IMG/VR virus record: IMGVR_UViG_3300046009_006583
Location: 1 to 43,098 of that record
Reading direction: 5' to 3' (one strand)
Origin: a virus
DNA: 43,098 bases
Shown: positions 22,729-28,846 of the stretch, piece by piece
Layout: every line of letters begins with the position of its first letter
Position numbering within the stretch: position 1 is the stretch's first letter
The notes under the pieces: generated by a model
What the model was told of the DNA's origin: nothing
The model's database searches: none
What the model saw: only the letters and a program-made list of their open reading frames with translations
Translations under genes and position numbers: made by a program

Positions 22729-24042
22729 ATGACCACCGCGGCGCAGGCGATCGTAGAGCGAATGGCGGACGACGATCGTCGCGCCATGCTCCTCGCCGTG
22801 CCGAACGTCGGAAGGGTCACGCGTCGCCGGGGGCGGATAGTCCTTGATTTCTCCCCGGAGCTCCGAGGGACGGACCGCTATCTCTGGACCTTCTCCGGGC
22901 GCGCATTCGAGAGCGAGTCCGCGGCCGAGAGCGTTCGGCAACGGATCTGCCAGGACGCCGCCCACATGCCGCTCTCCGACGCGATCGCCCGGTTCCGGGG
23001 TGACCGCAGCCGGACCCACAAAGCGACCGACGTCGTCGACCGCTTCCTCGAGGCCGCCGGGATGACCCCGAGCGAGCGAACCGGGCAGTTGATCCGGCCC
23101 CGGACGCTGGCCGCGTATCGGGCCATTCTTCGGCGCGGGCGGCCGTTCTATGCGGGGATGACGATTGCCGAGCTCACGCGGGCCGACACCCTTCGCCGGC
23201 TCAAGGGTTGGTTTCGGATGCCGGTCGAGCAGGGTGGCCGAGGGCTTCAGAGCGATCAGGAGGCGCGGAACTTCTTCGCCGCCTTCCGGGCCGTGGTCTC
23301 CTGGTATCGGACGACCCGCCGAGACTTTCCCGCGCCGGATTGGCCCTCGATGCCGACGGCGATCACGGCGAAGCGGCGGAACGTCGGGCGCAGGGCTGCG
23401 GAGAACCGGCTCACGCTGGCCCAGGTCGTGCGCGCGATCGACGCGATCCCCGAGGACCGGCAGCCGCTTTTCTGGGTCCTGTTCTACACCCAGGCCCGCC
23501 CGACCGAAGTCCGGGGCGTGCTCGGCGAGGATTGGGTCAGGCCGCGGCTCACGATCCGCAGGAGCGCCGAATCGAAGTCGGGCGCGGCGGAGATCGCCCC
23601 GACGACGAAGACCGGCGAGACGGGCACGTACGAGCTCCCGGAATGGGTCGCGGCCCTGATCGACAAGCAATGCACCGGGGCGCGGTTCAACGCGGATGCC
23701 CCGCTCTTTCGGAACCCCGACGCGCGGGCCGGCGGCGGGATCTTCTCGGACGATGCGATCAGGGGGACGTGGGAGACGGCGACCAAGCGGGCCGGGATTC
23801 CCTGGGTGCCGGTCTATCGCGCGATGAAGCACACCCAGGTGTCGGCGCTCCGGGACGCGGGGATCTCGATCGAGGAGATCGTCGATCAATGCCGCTGGAC
23901 GAGCTCGGCGATGCTCGAGCACTACGACGAGGCGCGGGATGTGCGGCGAGGCGCGGTCGTGGCCCGGCTCGACGCGATGGTCGGTCGGGCCCGCTCGGGT
24001 GACGCCGGGGTGATTCGAGAGATCGATGAGAAAAAGCGTTGA
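22729..24042 (+). CDS. int: Tyrosine recombinase (phage integrase), 437 aa
   Basis: I chose the ATG at 22729. Residues about 80-205 form the SAM-like core-binding domain. The catalytic domain starts near 228, with the first Arg in ARPTEVRGV (about residue 257), a Lys-containing hairpin (KTGETGTYELP), the box II segment RAMKHTQVSALRDAG (KHT in place of the usual RHT), RWTSSAML with Trp at the His/Trp position, and the nucleophile Tyr in LEHYDEA (about residue 399). It inserts phage DNA into the host chromosome. A tRNA 3'-end sequence, the likely attP, lies 28 bases after its stop codon. The gene ends the rightward recombination operon. Confidence 0.85.
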   Translation: MTTAAQAIVERMADDDRRAMLLAVPNVGRVTRRRGRIVLDFSPELRGTDRYLWTFSGRAFESESAAESVRQRICQDAAHMPLSDAIARFRGDRSRTHKATDVVDRFLEAAGMTPSERTGQLIRPRTLAAYRAILRRGRPFYAGMTIAELTRADTLRRLKGWFRMPVEQGGRGLQSDQEARNFFAAFRAVVSWYRTTRRDFPAPDWPSMPTAITAKRRNVGRRAAENRLTLAQVVRAIDAIPEDRQPLFWVLFYTQARPTEVRGVLGEDWVRPRLTIRRSAESKSGAAEIAPTTKTGETGTYELPEWVAALIDKQCTGARFNADAPLFRNPDARAGGGIFSDDAIRGTWETATKRAGIPWVPVYRAMKHTQVSALRDAGISIEEIVDQCRWTSSAMLEHYDEARDVRRGAVVARLDAMVGRARSGDAGVIREIDEKKR

Positions 24043-24060
24043 TCGGACGAGCGGATACGG

Positions 24061-24097
24061 ACCGGGCGGAGAAGTTCGAGTCTTCTTCGCCGCACCA
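24061..24097 (+). other. Probable attP: copy of a tRNA gene 3' end
   Basis: Bases 24070-24086 form a T-arm: AGAAG, seven-base loop TTCGAGT, CTTCT. The acceptor 3' strand TCGCCGC (24087-24093) and ACCA (24094-24097) follow. No matching 5' acceptor half (GCGGCGA) lies upstream, so this is a tRNA fragment, not a gene. Phages that integrate into tRNA genes carry such a 3' end next to int to restore the tRNA. The anticodon, hence the host tRNA, cannot be read from this part. Confidence 0.75.
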
Positions 24098-24194
24098 TTC
24101 AGACAGCCTCGGGAGCCGTTTAAACGGCACGAGAAGCCAGAAACGGACAGAAAATGGCGATCCCTGCCCGGGTGACTCCGGGGTGACTCGGAGG

Positions 24195-24785
24195 ATGGCC
24201 ATCCGAAAGAAGAAGCCGAAGCGCCAGACGCTCTACGATGTCGCCCGGCAGCAGAGCCGGGAGCGCCGGGAGGCATACGAGCGGACGGGCATCCTCGACG
24301 TCGGGGCGTTCCCGACGAACTTCGACTCCCTCGCCAGCTACGTCGCCGAACTCCGGTCCGTCCGCGACGCCCTCGAGGCCGCGAAGGCCGATCCCGCCGG
24401 CCACTTCGTCTACATCGTGATGTTCAAGCGGCACGAGTCCGGGGACCCGATCAAGATCGGCTACTCGAGGAACCCCGAGCGCCGGCTTGACGGGATCCAG
24501 GTCGGCTCGCCGCGGCCCCTCACGCTCGTCCGAAAGTTCGAGTGCCCCCACCAGAACTTCGACAAGCGGATCCACCGGCTATTCCCTCGCCGATCTCGAG
24601 CGCTGGGCGAGTGGTTCAAGCTCACGGACTGGACGATGTGGATCGTCGAGTCGATCGGGCTGGCCGGACTCGAGGGCGAGCTGTCGCCGCCTCCGAACGA
24701 CCTCTTGGCGTACCGCGATCCGCGAACTGGCGGCCAGCCTGTCGACGCCGAAACGATTCGCGGCCTCGTGTGGGACGCCCAGTGA
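24195..24785 (+). CDS. GIY-YIG-like (T5orf172/MUG113 type) protein, 196 aa
   Basis: The likely start is the ATG at 24195; the longer frame upstream runs over the attP site. After a basic N-terminus (RKKKPKRQ) and a helical linker, residues about 71-145 carry the domain: FVYIVMFKR, PIKIGYSRNPERRLDGIQVG, FDKRIHRLF and GEWFKLT. These match the first motif, the KIG-x-S/T-x5-R helix and the conserved Glu of the family. Its biological role in phages is unknown. A second copy of this domain type is inserted in the initiator-like protein at 14815-15915. Lying beyond attP, the gene sits next to the prophage end after integration. Confidence 0.65.
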   Translation: MAIRKKKPKRQTLYDVARQQSRERREAYERTGILDVGAFPTNFDSLASYVAELRSVRDALEAAKADPAGHFVYIVMFKRHESGDPIKIGYSRNPERRLDGIQVGSPRPLTLVRKFECPHQNFDKRIHRLFPRRSRALGEWFKLTDWTMWIVESIGLAGLEGELSPPPNDLLAYRDPRTGGQPVDAETIRGLVWDAQ

Positions 24786-24940
24786 CTATCAGCTTGGGAA
24801 GGTGATACAGCCGATCGGCAACTCGGCTAGTAAGTGCTCGACGTAGCTATTGAAACGTTCTGTTAATAGAGCAGACTTTGTACCCGGTTCGGATACGTCT
24901 TCCTGCATCTATAGGCATCTGGAAACATCTCGGACACGGC
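24786..24940. other. AT-richer gap between convergent genes
   Basis: The region is lower in GC than its surroundings. It holds AGCCGA (24809-24814) facing TCGGCT (24823-24828), and CTATT/AATAG around 24847-24870. No U-run follows, so termination here is uncertain. Arm-type integrase or host-factor sites near attP could lie in this stretch. Confidence 0.35.
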
Positions 24941-25174
24941 TCAGCGATAGAGCGAGATCGCCATGTCCATCGACGCCACTTGGCTGATCAGCTCGCGGCC
25001 GACGTCCTCAGGGATGCGCCCCTCGTGGATCGACTGCTCGATGTAGTTGGCGAGGTCGGGCGTCTCGCCCAGGGCTTCGAGCACGGGGTTCCCGTGAAAA
25101 GGATCGTCCGGCGTGAGCCCTCGCTCCGCCCTGCCCGCTGCCCACTTCGCCCGCCGCCGCTCGTCAAAGTCCAT
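24941..25174 (-). CDS. Unassigned small protein, 77 aa
   Basis: The ATG at 25174 is three bases after the zincin gene stop. The sequence has a basic N-terminus (MDFDERRRAKWAAGRAERG) and an acidic helical rest (NYIEQSIHEGRIPEDVGREL). No motif is recognised. It is the last gene of the late operon. Confidence 0.5.
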   Translation of the reverse strand: MDFDERRRAKWAAGRAERGLTPDDPFHGNPVLEALGETPDLANYIEQSIHEGRIPEDVGRELISQVASMDMAISLYR

Positions 25175-25177
25175 CAG

Positions 25178-25537
25178 CTACTCCATCGGGTAAGATCGTG
25201 AATCCAAGTGCCCGTGATGGTCGAACGCATCCATCATCCGGCCGAACGTCGTCCAGAACTTCGGGCCGTGAAGGTGGCCGAGCCCCTTGTCCCACAGCTT
25301 GACATGGGCCGCTTCGTGGATGCAGACCTCGACGGCCTCGTTCACGCTGCGGCACATCTTCGCAGACAGGCTCACGACGAGCCGCCCATCGGCTTCGGTG
25401 ACGCAGCCTAGCACCTCGTCTCCGTCGATCGACTCGACGACCTCGAAGCGCAGGTCGGCCGGGAGGTTGAACTCGTCTTTGAGCCACCGGAGCACCTGCA
25501 CCGCCCGCTGCCATCGGTTCCGCGCGCGGGGCATCAT
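25178..25537 (-). CDS. SprT-like zinc metallopeptidase candidate, 119 aa
   Basis: The active-site helix VCIHEAAHVKLWDKG contains HExxH, and 13-15 residues later comes HGPKFWTTFGRMM, the HGPxF/W element of SprT-like and related minigluzincins, whose His is the third zinc ligand. The start is the ATG pair at 25537/25534, overlapping the phosphoesterase stop. There is no signal peptide, so it acts in the cytoplasm or virion. SprT-family proteases act on DNA-protein crosslinks in cells; the phage role is unknown. Its place behind the lysis genes is unusual. Confidence 0.65.
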   Translation of the reverse strand: MMPRARNRWQRAVQVLRWLKDEFNLPADLRFEVVESIDGDEVLGCVTEADGRLVVSLSAKMCRSVNEAVEVCIHEAAHVKLWDKGLGHLHGPKFWTTFGRMMDAFDHHGHLDSRSYPME

Positions 25538-26604
25538 TCGCCCCAAATCGCAAAGTAGTTGCTGATCTCCAGCCGCTCGAGGTCGATCAGGAACGCCACC
25601 TGGCTCGGGGACTCGGATGCCAGCGCGAAGTCCTTCGAGAACCCGTTCGGGCCGACGAGGGACCCGTTCGTGAACGCCTGCCCGGAGCGGTACATGCCCC
25701 GCTGGTGGTAGTGACCAATCACAGCCGTCCTGAAGTCGTAGTCGGTCTTCAAGTCGGGGAACATCCGCAGGAATGGGACGCCTGGCCCTCCCGCGCCGCG
25801 CTTGTAGTTGACCCGGTGCCCATGGTGAAAGAGGATCGGATAGCCATGGATGTCCAGCGTGTTCCACTCTGCTTCGCCGATCCGAAAATCGATCGTGCGG
25901 TTTCCGGCAAACCAAGCGGCGAGGTCCCGGTAGACGGGCTGGATGTGCGAGTAGTCACCCGCATGACCGGGGACCATCTTCTCGGTGCTTCGGTCATGGT
26001 TCCCCCAGCTCGTCGGGATGACGATGCGGGGCACGTCGAGCTCGCTCCGCAGGTAGATGATGATCTGCGCGAGAAGATCCCGGATGAACCGAGCCTCGTC
26101 GGGCGGCGAGATGTGGCACGCCCGCTCGCTCTTGTAGTGCAGCCCGTCGTTGACGAGGAAATCGCCGCCGAGCCAGACCACAAGCGTCCGCACGTCCGCC
26201 CGCGCCTGCTCGTCCTTGCACATACGGACGAGGCCCTTGGCCCACCTCCAAGCCCGCTCGGTTCCGATCTCCTGATTGTGGACGTTGCGCCCGCCCGTCT
26301 GCCGCGCCGTCACGATCTCGCAGGTGTGCCAATCGGATGCCAGCGCCACGAACGCCGCCGGCAGCTTCCCGCCCCGGCTGCGCTTGGCTAGCGGCATGGG
26401 CTTCACCGCCTTCGGCTTCGCGCGCAGGGCCTCGAGAGTCGCGATGTCCTCCTCAAGCGCGTCGATCGTGGCGTTGAGCTCGCGGTTCTCGGCCCGCAGG
26501 TCGGCCACGGTGCGGCGGTGACGATGGGCAGCCCGGGCGGCGACCTTCTCGGCCTCGTCCCGCTCCACGGCCTCGAGGATCTCGTCAGCTCCGGGCTTTG
26601 CCAC
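25534..26604 (-). CDS. Calcineurin-like metallophosphoesterase with N-terminal coiled coil, 356 aa
   Basis: The GTG at 26604 overlaps the previous gene by 20 bases. Residues about 10-65 are coiled coil (LRAENRELNATIDALEEDIA). The phosphoesterase motifs follow in order: ALASDWHTCEIV (D-x-H), LGGDFLVND (GD), SWGNHDRST (GNHD), LFHHGHRVN (H) and IGHYHQRG (GHxH). All metal ligands seem present. Related phage proteins are often annotated as exonuclease-like or DNA-repair phosphoesterases. No partner gene resembling SbcC is present; the coiled coil may oligomerise it. The substrate is unknown. Confidence 0.75.
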   Translation of the reverse strand: MAKPGADEILEAVERDEAEKVAARAAHRHRRTVADLRAENRELNATIDALEEDIATLEALRAKPKAVKPMPLAKRSRGGKLPAAFVALASDWHTCEIVTARQTGGRNVHNQEIGTERAWRWAKGLVRMCKDEQARADVRTLVVWLGGDFLVNDGLHYKSERACHISPPDEARFIRDLLAQIIIYLRSELDVPRIVIPTSWGNHDRSTEKMVPGHAGDYSHIQPVYRDLAAWFAGNRTIDFRIGEAEWNTLDIHGYPILFHHGHRVNYKRGAGGPGVPFLRMFPDLKTDYDFRTAVIGHYHQRGMYRSGQAFTNGSLVGPNGFSKDFALASESPSQVAFLIDLERLEISNYFAIWGE

Positions 26605-26863
26605 TCGCCCGCTCCATCACCTTGAGTCGGACCTGCTCGTACTTGACGGGGCACAGATCCTCGCCGGTGTGGTGGGCATTCCAGGCCGCGACGAGCTTCG
26701 CCATAGACCGTCCCGTCGCCCTGCCCCGCTCCATGAGATCGAAGAACCGCCCCGCTCTCGCCGGGTCAGCGTCGAGCCATCGGTCCAGCAGCCCCGGGCA
26801 CCGCTGGGTCGGGACGCTCGCCAGGATCTCGTCGACCGTCGGACACTTGGCCGGCTTCGGCAC
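26585..26863 (-). CDS. Unassigned small protein upstream of the phosphoesterase, 92 aa
   Basis: I chose the GTG at 26863, which overlaps the stop of the membrane protein (TAGTG). The sequence TVDEILASVPTQRCPGLLDR, then ARAGRFFDLMERGRATGRSM, then LCPVKYEQVRLKVMERAS is helical with two Cys and a basic end. Small proteins of this look often precede phage phosphoesterase or terminase genes and may bind DNA. The call is tentative. Confidence 0.5.
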   Translation of the reverse strand: MPKPAKCPTVDEILASVPTQRCPGLLDRWLDADPARAGRFFDLMERGRATGRSMAKLVAAWNAHHTGEDLCPVKYEQVRLKVMERASGKARS

Positions 26864-27126
26864 TACGCCACCCCCCAGATGATGAGCCCGACCGCCAGGC
26901 CGCCGAGCACGGTGAACGCCATGTCGGCCGCTAGGTCGCCCCAGGACGCGACGGGCCGCTGGTCGAACTCTCGGACGGTCCCGAGCCACAGCGCCGCGCA
27001 CACGGCGCCCACGGCTGCGATAGGCACAGCTACGGCGGCAGCCGCCACGCCCCCGATGGCGACGTGTAGGAGTTGGTCGAGCCACCAGCGCCAGTCTTTC
27101 ACGCGCTCGGAGAGGGGCCTACTCAT
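26863..27126 (-). CDS. Membrane protein of the lysis region, 87 aa
   Basis: Two or three hydrophobic segments are visible: HVAIGGVAAAAVAVPIAAVG continuing to AVCAALWLG, and MAFTVLGGLAVGLIIWGVA at the very end. The N-terminus is charged (SRPLSERVKDWRWWLDQ). The ATG at 27126 overlaps the o-spanin stop by eight bases. Size and topology fit a class II holin, antiholin or a general phage inner-membrane protein. The holin-like protein at 27521 is the other holin candidate. Confidence 0.55.
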   Translation of the reverse strand: MSRPLSERVKDWRWWLDQLLHVAIGGVAAAAVAVPIAAVGAVCAALWLGTVREFDQRPVASWGDLAADMAFTVLGGLAVGLIIWGVA

Positions 27127-27394
27127 CGCCGCGCACCTCCCGCAGATCCTCGGCGTAGATGTGGCCGATGACTCGGGCCACCCAGTCCTGCCCAGGACGC
27201 GCCGGCTCCTCGATCAGCCACTCGCTGATGTCCTGCGCCTCGACGGGATTGGGCGCCGGGCACTCACTCCAGACGACCGATCTAGTCACACATCCGGCGG
27301 CGCAGGCGCTCAAGGCGATCGCGCAGAATGCGACGAGCTTCCCGCTTGCTCGCGGGTGGCGTCTCGGCCCGCTCGGCTCGTTTCTCCGCTGCAT
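27119..27394 (-). CDS. o-spanin (Rz1-like outer-membrane lipoprotein), 91 aa
   Basis: The ATG at 27394 lies inside the i-spanin gene in another frame. After a basic n-region, a hydrophobic segment ends in a lipobox (AIALSAC, lipidated Cys followed by AAGC). The mature part has Pro-containing short sequence (SECPAPNPVEAQDIS). Overlap with an N-terminally anchored coiled-coil protein is the hallmark of spanin pairs, which fuse inner and outer membrane at the end of lysis. This implies a Gram-negative host. Confidence 0.7.
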   Translation of the reverse strand: MQRRNEPSGPRRHPRASGKLVAFCAIALSACAAGCVTRSVVWSECPAPNPVEAQDISEWLIEEPARPGQDWVARVIGHIYAEDLREVRGDE

Positions 27395-27524
27395 GGGCGT
27401 CCCCCTCGGCCTCTTTGCGCCGCTCGATCTCGGCGCCGTGGCTTTTGATCTGCTGCCACCCGTAGCCGCCACCCACGAGGGCCACGACAAGGGCGACGAG
27501 CCCCATGACCAGCTCGGTGGTCAC
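27282..27524 (-). CDS. i-spanin (Rz-like), 80 aa
   Basis: The GTG at 27524 overlaps the holin stop (GTGA). One N-terminal membrane segment (VMGLVALVVALVGGGYGW) is followed by a charged periplasmic coiled coil (IERRKEAEGDAHAAEKRAER and on). This is the inner-membrane half of the spanin complex; the o-spanin gene starts inside it and shares 113 bases. It is shorter than lambda Rz but within the range for phage i-spanins. Confidence 0.7.
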   Translation of the reverse strand: MTTELVMGLVALVVALVGGGYGWQQIKSHGAEIERRKEAEGDAHAAEKRAERAETPPASKREARRILRDRLERLRRRMCD

Positions 27525-27694
27525 TTCACCGCGGCCCGCAGCGTCGCCGCCGCGCCGAAGCCGAGGAAGCCCAGAATCGGGGTCGCCTGCTCCTGCGTCA
27601 GCACGCCCGCGAAGACGAGGCCCTGCACGAGGGCGCCCGCCGCCGCGAGGATGTAGGTCCGGTTGCCCTTGAACACGTCCAGAATCTTGTCCAC
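27521..27694 (-). CDS. Holin-like protein, 57 aa
   Basis: I chose the GTG at 27694, with GGGGGTG upstream. The product reads MDKILDVFKGNRTYILAAAG, then a hydrophobic segment (ALVQGLVFAGVL), TQEQATPILG, and a second one (FLGFGAAATLRAAVK). Many phage holin or holin-like proteins share this 'KGxxTYI..A..GVLTxEQA..LLG' pattern. It would make holes in the inner membrane at lysis time. It precedes the spanin genes and follows the lysin candidate. Confidence 0.65.
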   Translation of the reverse strand: MDKILDVFKGNRTYILAAAGALVQGLVFAGVLTQEQATPILGFLGFGAAATLRAAVK

Positions 27695-27739
27695 GTCACA
27701 CCCCCAGTAGCGCCCGAACATCAACACCCGGGCATTTGG

Positions 27740-28159
27740 TTACTCATCCCAGATCGTCAGCACCGCCGATTGCGTCCCGATGATCTGCCGAAGCCTGCTC
27801 ATTGCCGCCACGCTGGACAGCACGCCCGTCTCGCCCTTCACGCGGCCGATCGACGTTCCGAGCAAAATGCACCCCTTCGTCTCGTCGTCGGTGTTACCCG
27901 AGTGGAAGAGGACCGTTGACCGGGCAACGCCCGGCGTCGGGTAGTGGGCCACCCCATCGCCGACCAGAGCCCATGTGTTTTGGAAACGCGGCCCGTTGTG
28001 CGGGACGAGTCGGTACTCCCCGGGCTCGACGTTCGGATGCTCCTTGTCGATCCACCCCGGCTCCAGCGTGTAGGCGACGAACTCAGCACCGTGAATCCAG
28101 AGCTCCCCAAGCGTTCGGTCTGGATCGAACCAGCGTCGGAACAGGTCCAGATGGATCAC
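27740..28159 (-). CDS. DUF5675-like protein, candidate endolysin, 139 aa
   Basis: The GTG at 28159 overlaps the previous stop (GTGA). Features of the family: TLGELWIHGAEFVAYTLEP, PGEYRLVPHNGPRF, and the signature VLFHSGNTDDETKGCILLG, where the His and the Cys of GCI resemble the catalytic pair of L,D-transpeptidase-type (YkuD) folds. There is no signal peptide, so it would need the holin to reach peptidoglycan. No lysozyme- or amidase-like gene is found elsewhere, and position in the lysis cassette makes this the best lysin candidate. The enzymatic role is inferred. Confidence 0.65.
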   Translation of the reverse strand: MIHLDLFRRWFDPDRTLGELWIHGAEFVAYTLEPGWIDKEHPNVEPGEYRLVPHNGPRFQNTWALVGDGVAHYPTPGVARSTVLFHSGNTDDETKGCILLGTSIGRVKGETGVLSSVAAMSRLRQIIGTQSAVLTIWDE

Positions 28160-28554
28160 GGGGCACCCCCAAACGTCCGAGACAGCCAGCCCGCGATCCC
28201 GCCGAAGGCCGCAGCGACCGCCGCCTGGACGTACCCGTGCCGCTTCCCGGCCGCACTCTTGACCTGCGCGTCGACCCTCTGGAACTCGCGCTCGTCCGCC
28301 TTCTCGTGCGCGCCGAACCTCGCGCTGAGGTCCGTCACCTGCGTCCCGAGGACGGTCATCGCGCCGCGCAGCTCCGAGGTGCTCTTCGTGAGCTGATCTC
28401 GAGACTCGCGCGCGTGCGATTCGATCCGCTCATGGATGCGCTGCCGTGCCTCGTCGGCCTGCTCTTTGTGAGCGTTCAGGCGTGCGTCGACCGCGTTGCG
28501 CAGGTTCTCTCCGAGCGCGTAGATCGCCTGCATGGTTTCGGGATCAGCGGGCAC
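28156..28554 (-). CDS. XhlA-like coiled-coil protein with C-terminal membrane anchor, 132 aa
   Basis: The GTG at 28554 has GGGGAG eight bases upstream and overlaps the PEP-CTERM gene by 11 bases. Residues about 10-100 are coiled coil (RIHERIESHARESRDQL, ELRGAMTVLGTQVTDLSARF). Residues about 109-125 are a membrane segment (VQAAVAAAFGGIAGWL), followed by a short tail. This topology matches the XhlA/haemolysin-type proteins that assist holins. It starts the lysis cassette. Confidence 0.6.
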   Translation of the reverse strand: MPADPETMQAIYALGENLRNAVDARLNAHKEQADEARQRIHERIESHARESRDQLTKSTSELRGAMTVLGTQVTDLSARFGAHEKADEREFQRVDAQVKSAAGKRHGYVQAAVAAAFGGIAGWLSRTFGGAP

Positions 28555-28837
28555 GTCGCCGTCTCCCCAGCGCGCACAGCGCAAGTGCACCCGCCAACAA
28601 ACCGACCGACAGGGGCTCAGGCACCGCAATCGCGTTCGACACGGTGCCGTAGTTCTCCGGGTGCCCGAGCAGGTATTTGGCCCGAATCCAACCGCTCTCG
28701 ACGTTCACCTTGGCCTGCTTGCAGCCTTCGGCCGGCGCCTCGTCGTAGTGCGCGACCCGAGTCCACGTCACACCGTCCCGGCTCCATTCCATCTGGACGG
28801 GCTCGGCGCTGTAAAACTTCACCGTCTTCTCGGGCAT
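28544..28837 (-). CDS. PEP-CTERM sorting-signal protein, 97 aa
   Basis: Residues 72-75 are VPEP, followed by a hydrophobic stretch (residues 76-90, LSVGLLAGALALCAL) and RRRR (92-95). This is the full tripartite PEP-CTERM signal recognised by exosortases in Gram-negative bacteria. The first 70 residues look like a fibronectin-III-type domain (MEWSRDGVTWTRVAHYD, ending YGTVSNAIAV). No N-terminal signal peptide is present, which is abnormal for this class. However, the frame is continuous with the secreted beta-helix protein upstream except for one TAG (28849-28847) and three codons. The ATG at 28837 has AGGAG upstream and can start on its own. Confidence 0.72.
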   Translation of the reverse strand: MPEKTVKFYSAEPVQMEWSRDGVTWTRVAHYDEAPAEGCKQAKVNVESGWIRAKYLLGHPENYGTVSNAIAVPEPLSVGLLAGALALCALGRRRRAR

Positions 28838-28846
28838 CGTCGTCTC

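Noticed and set aside
24018-24097. A complete tRNA gene ending at 24097
   Set aside because: The T-arm, acceptor 3' strand and CCA are convincing, but no complementary 5' acceptor half, D-arm or anticodon arm lies upstream. It is an attachment-site fragment.
22705-24276. A 523-codon minus-strand frame opposite the integrase
   Set aside because: Antisense to a gene with clear catalytic motifs; Arg/Pro/Gly-rich translation without family features.
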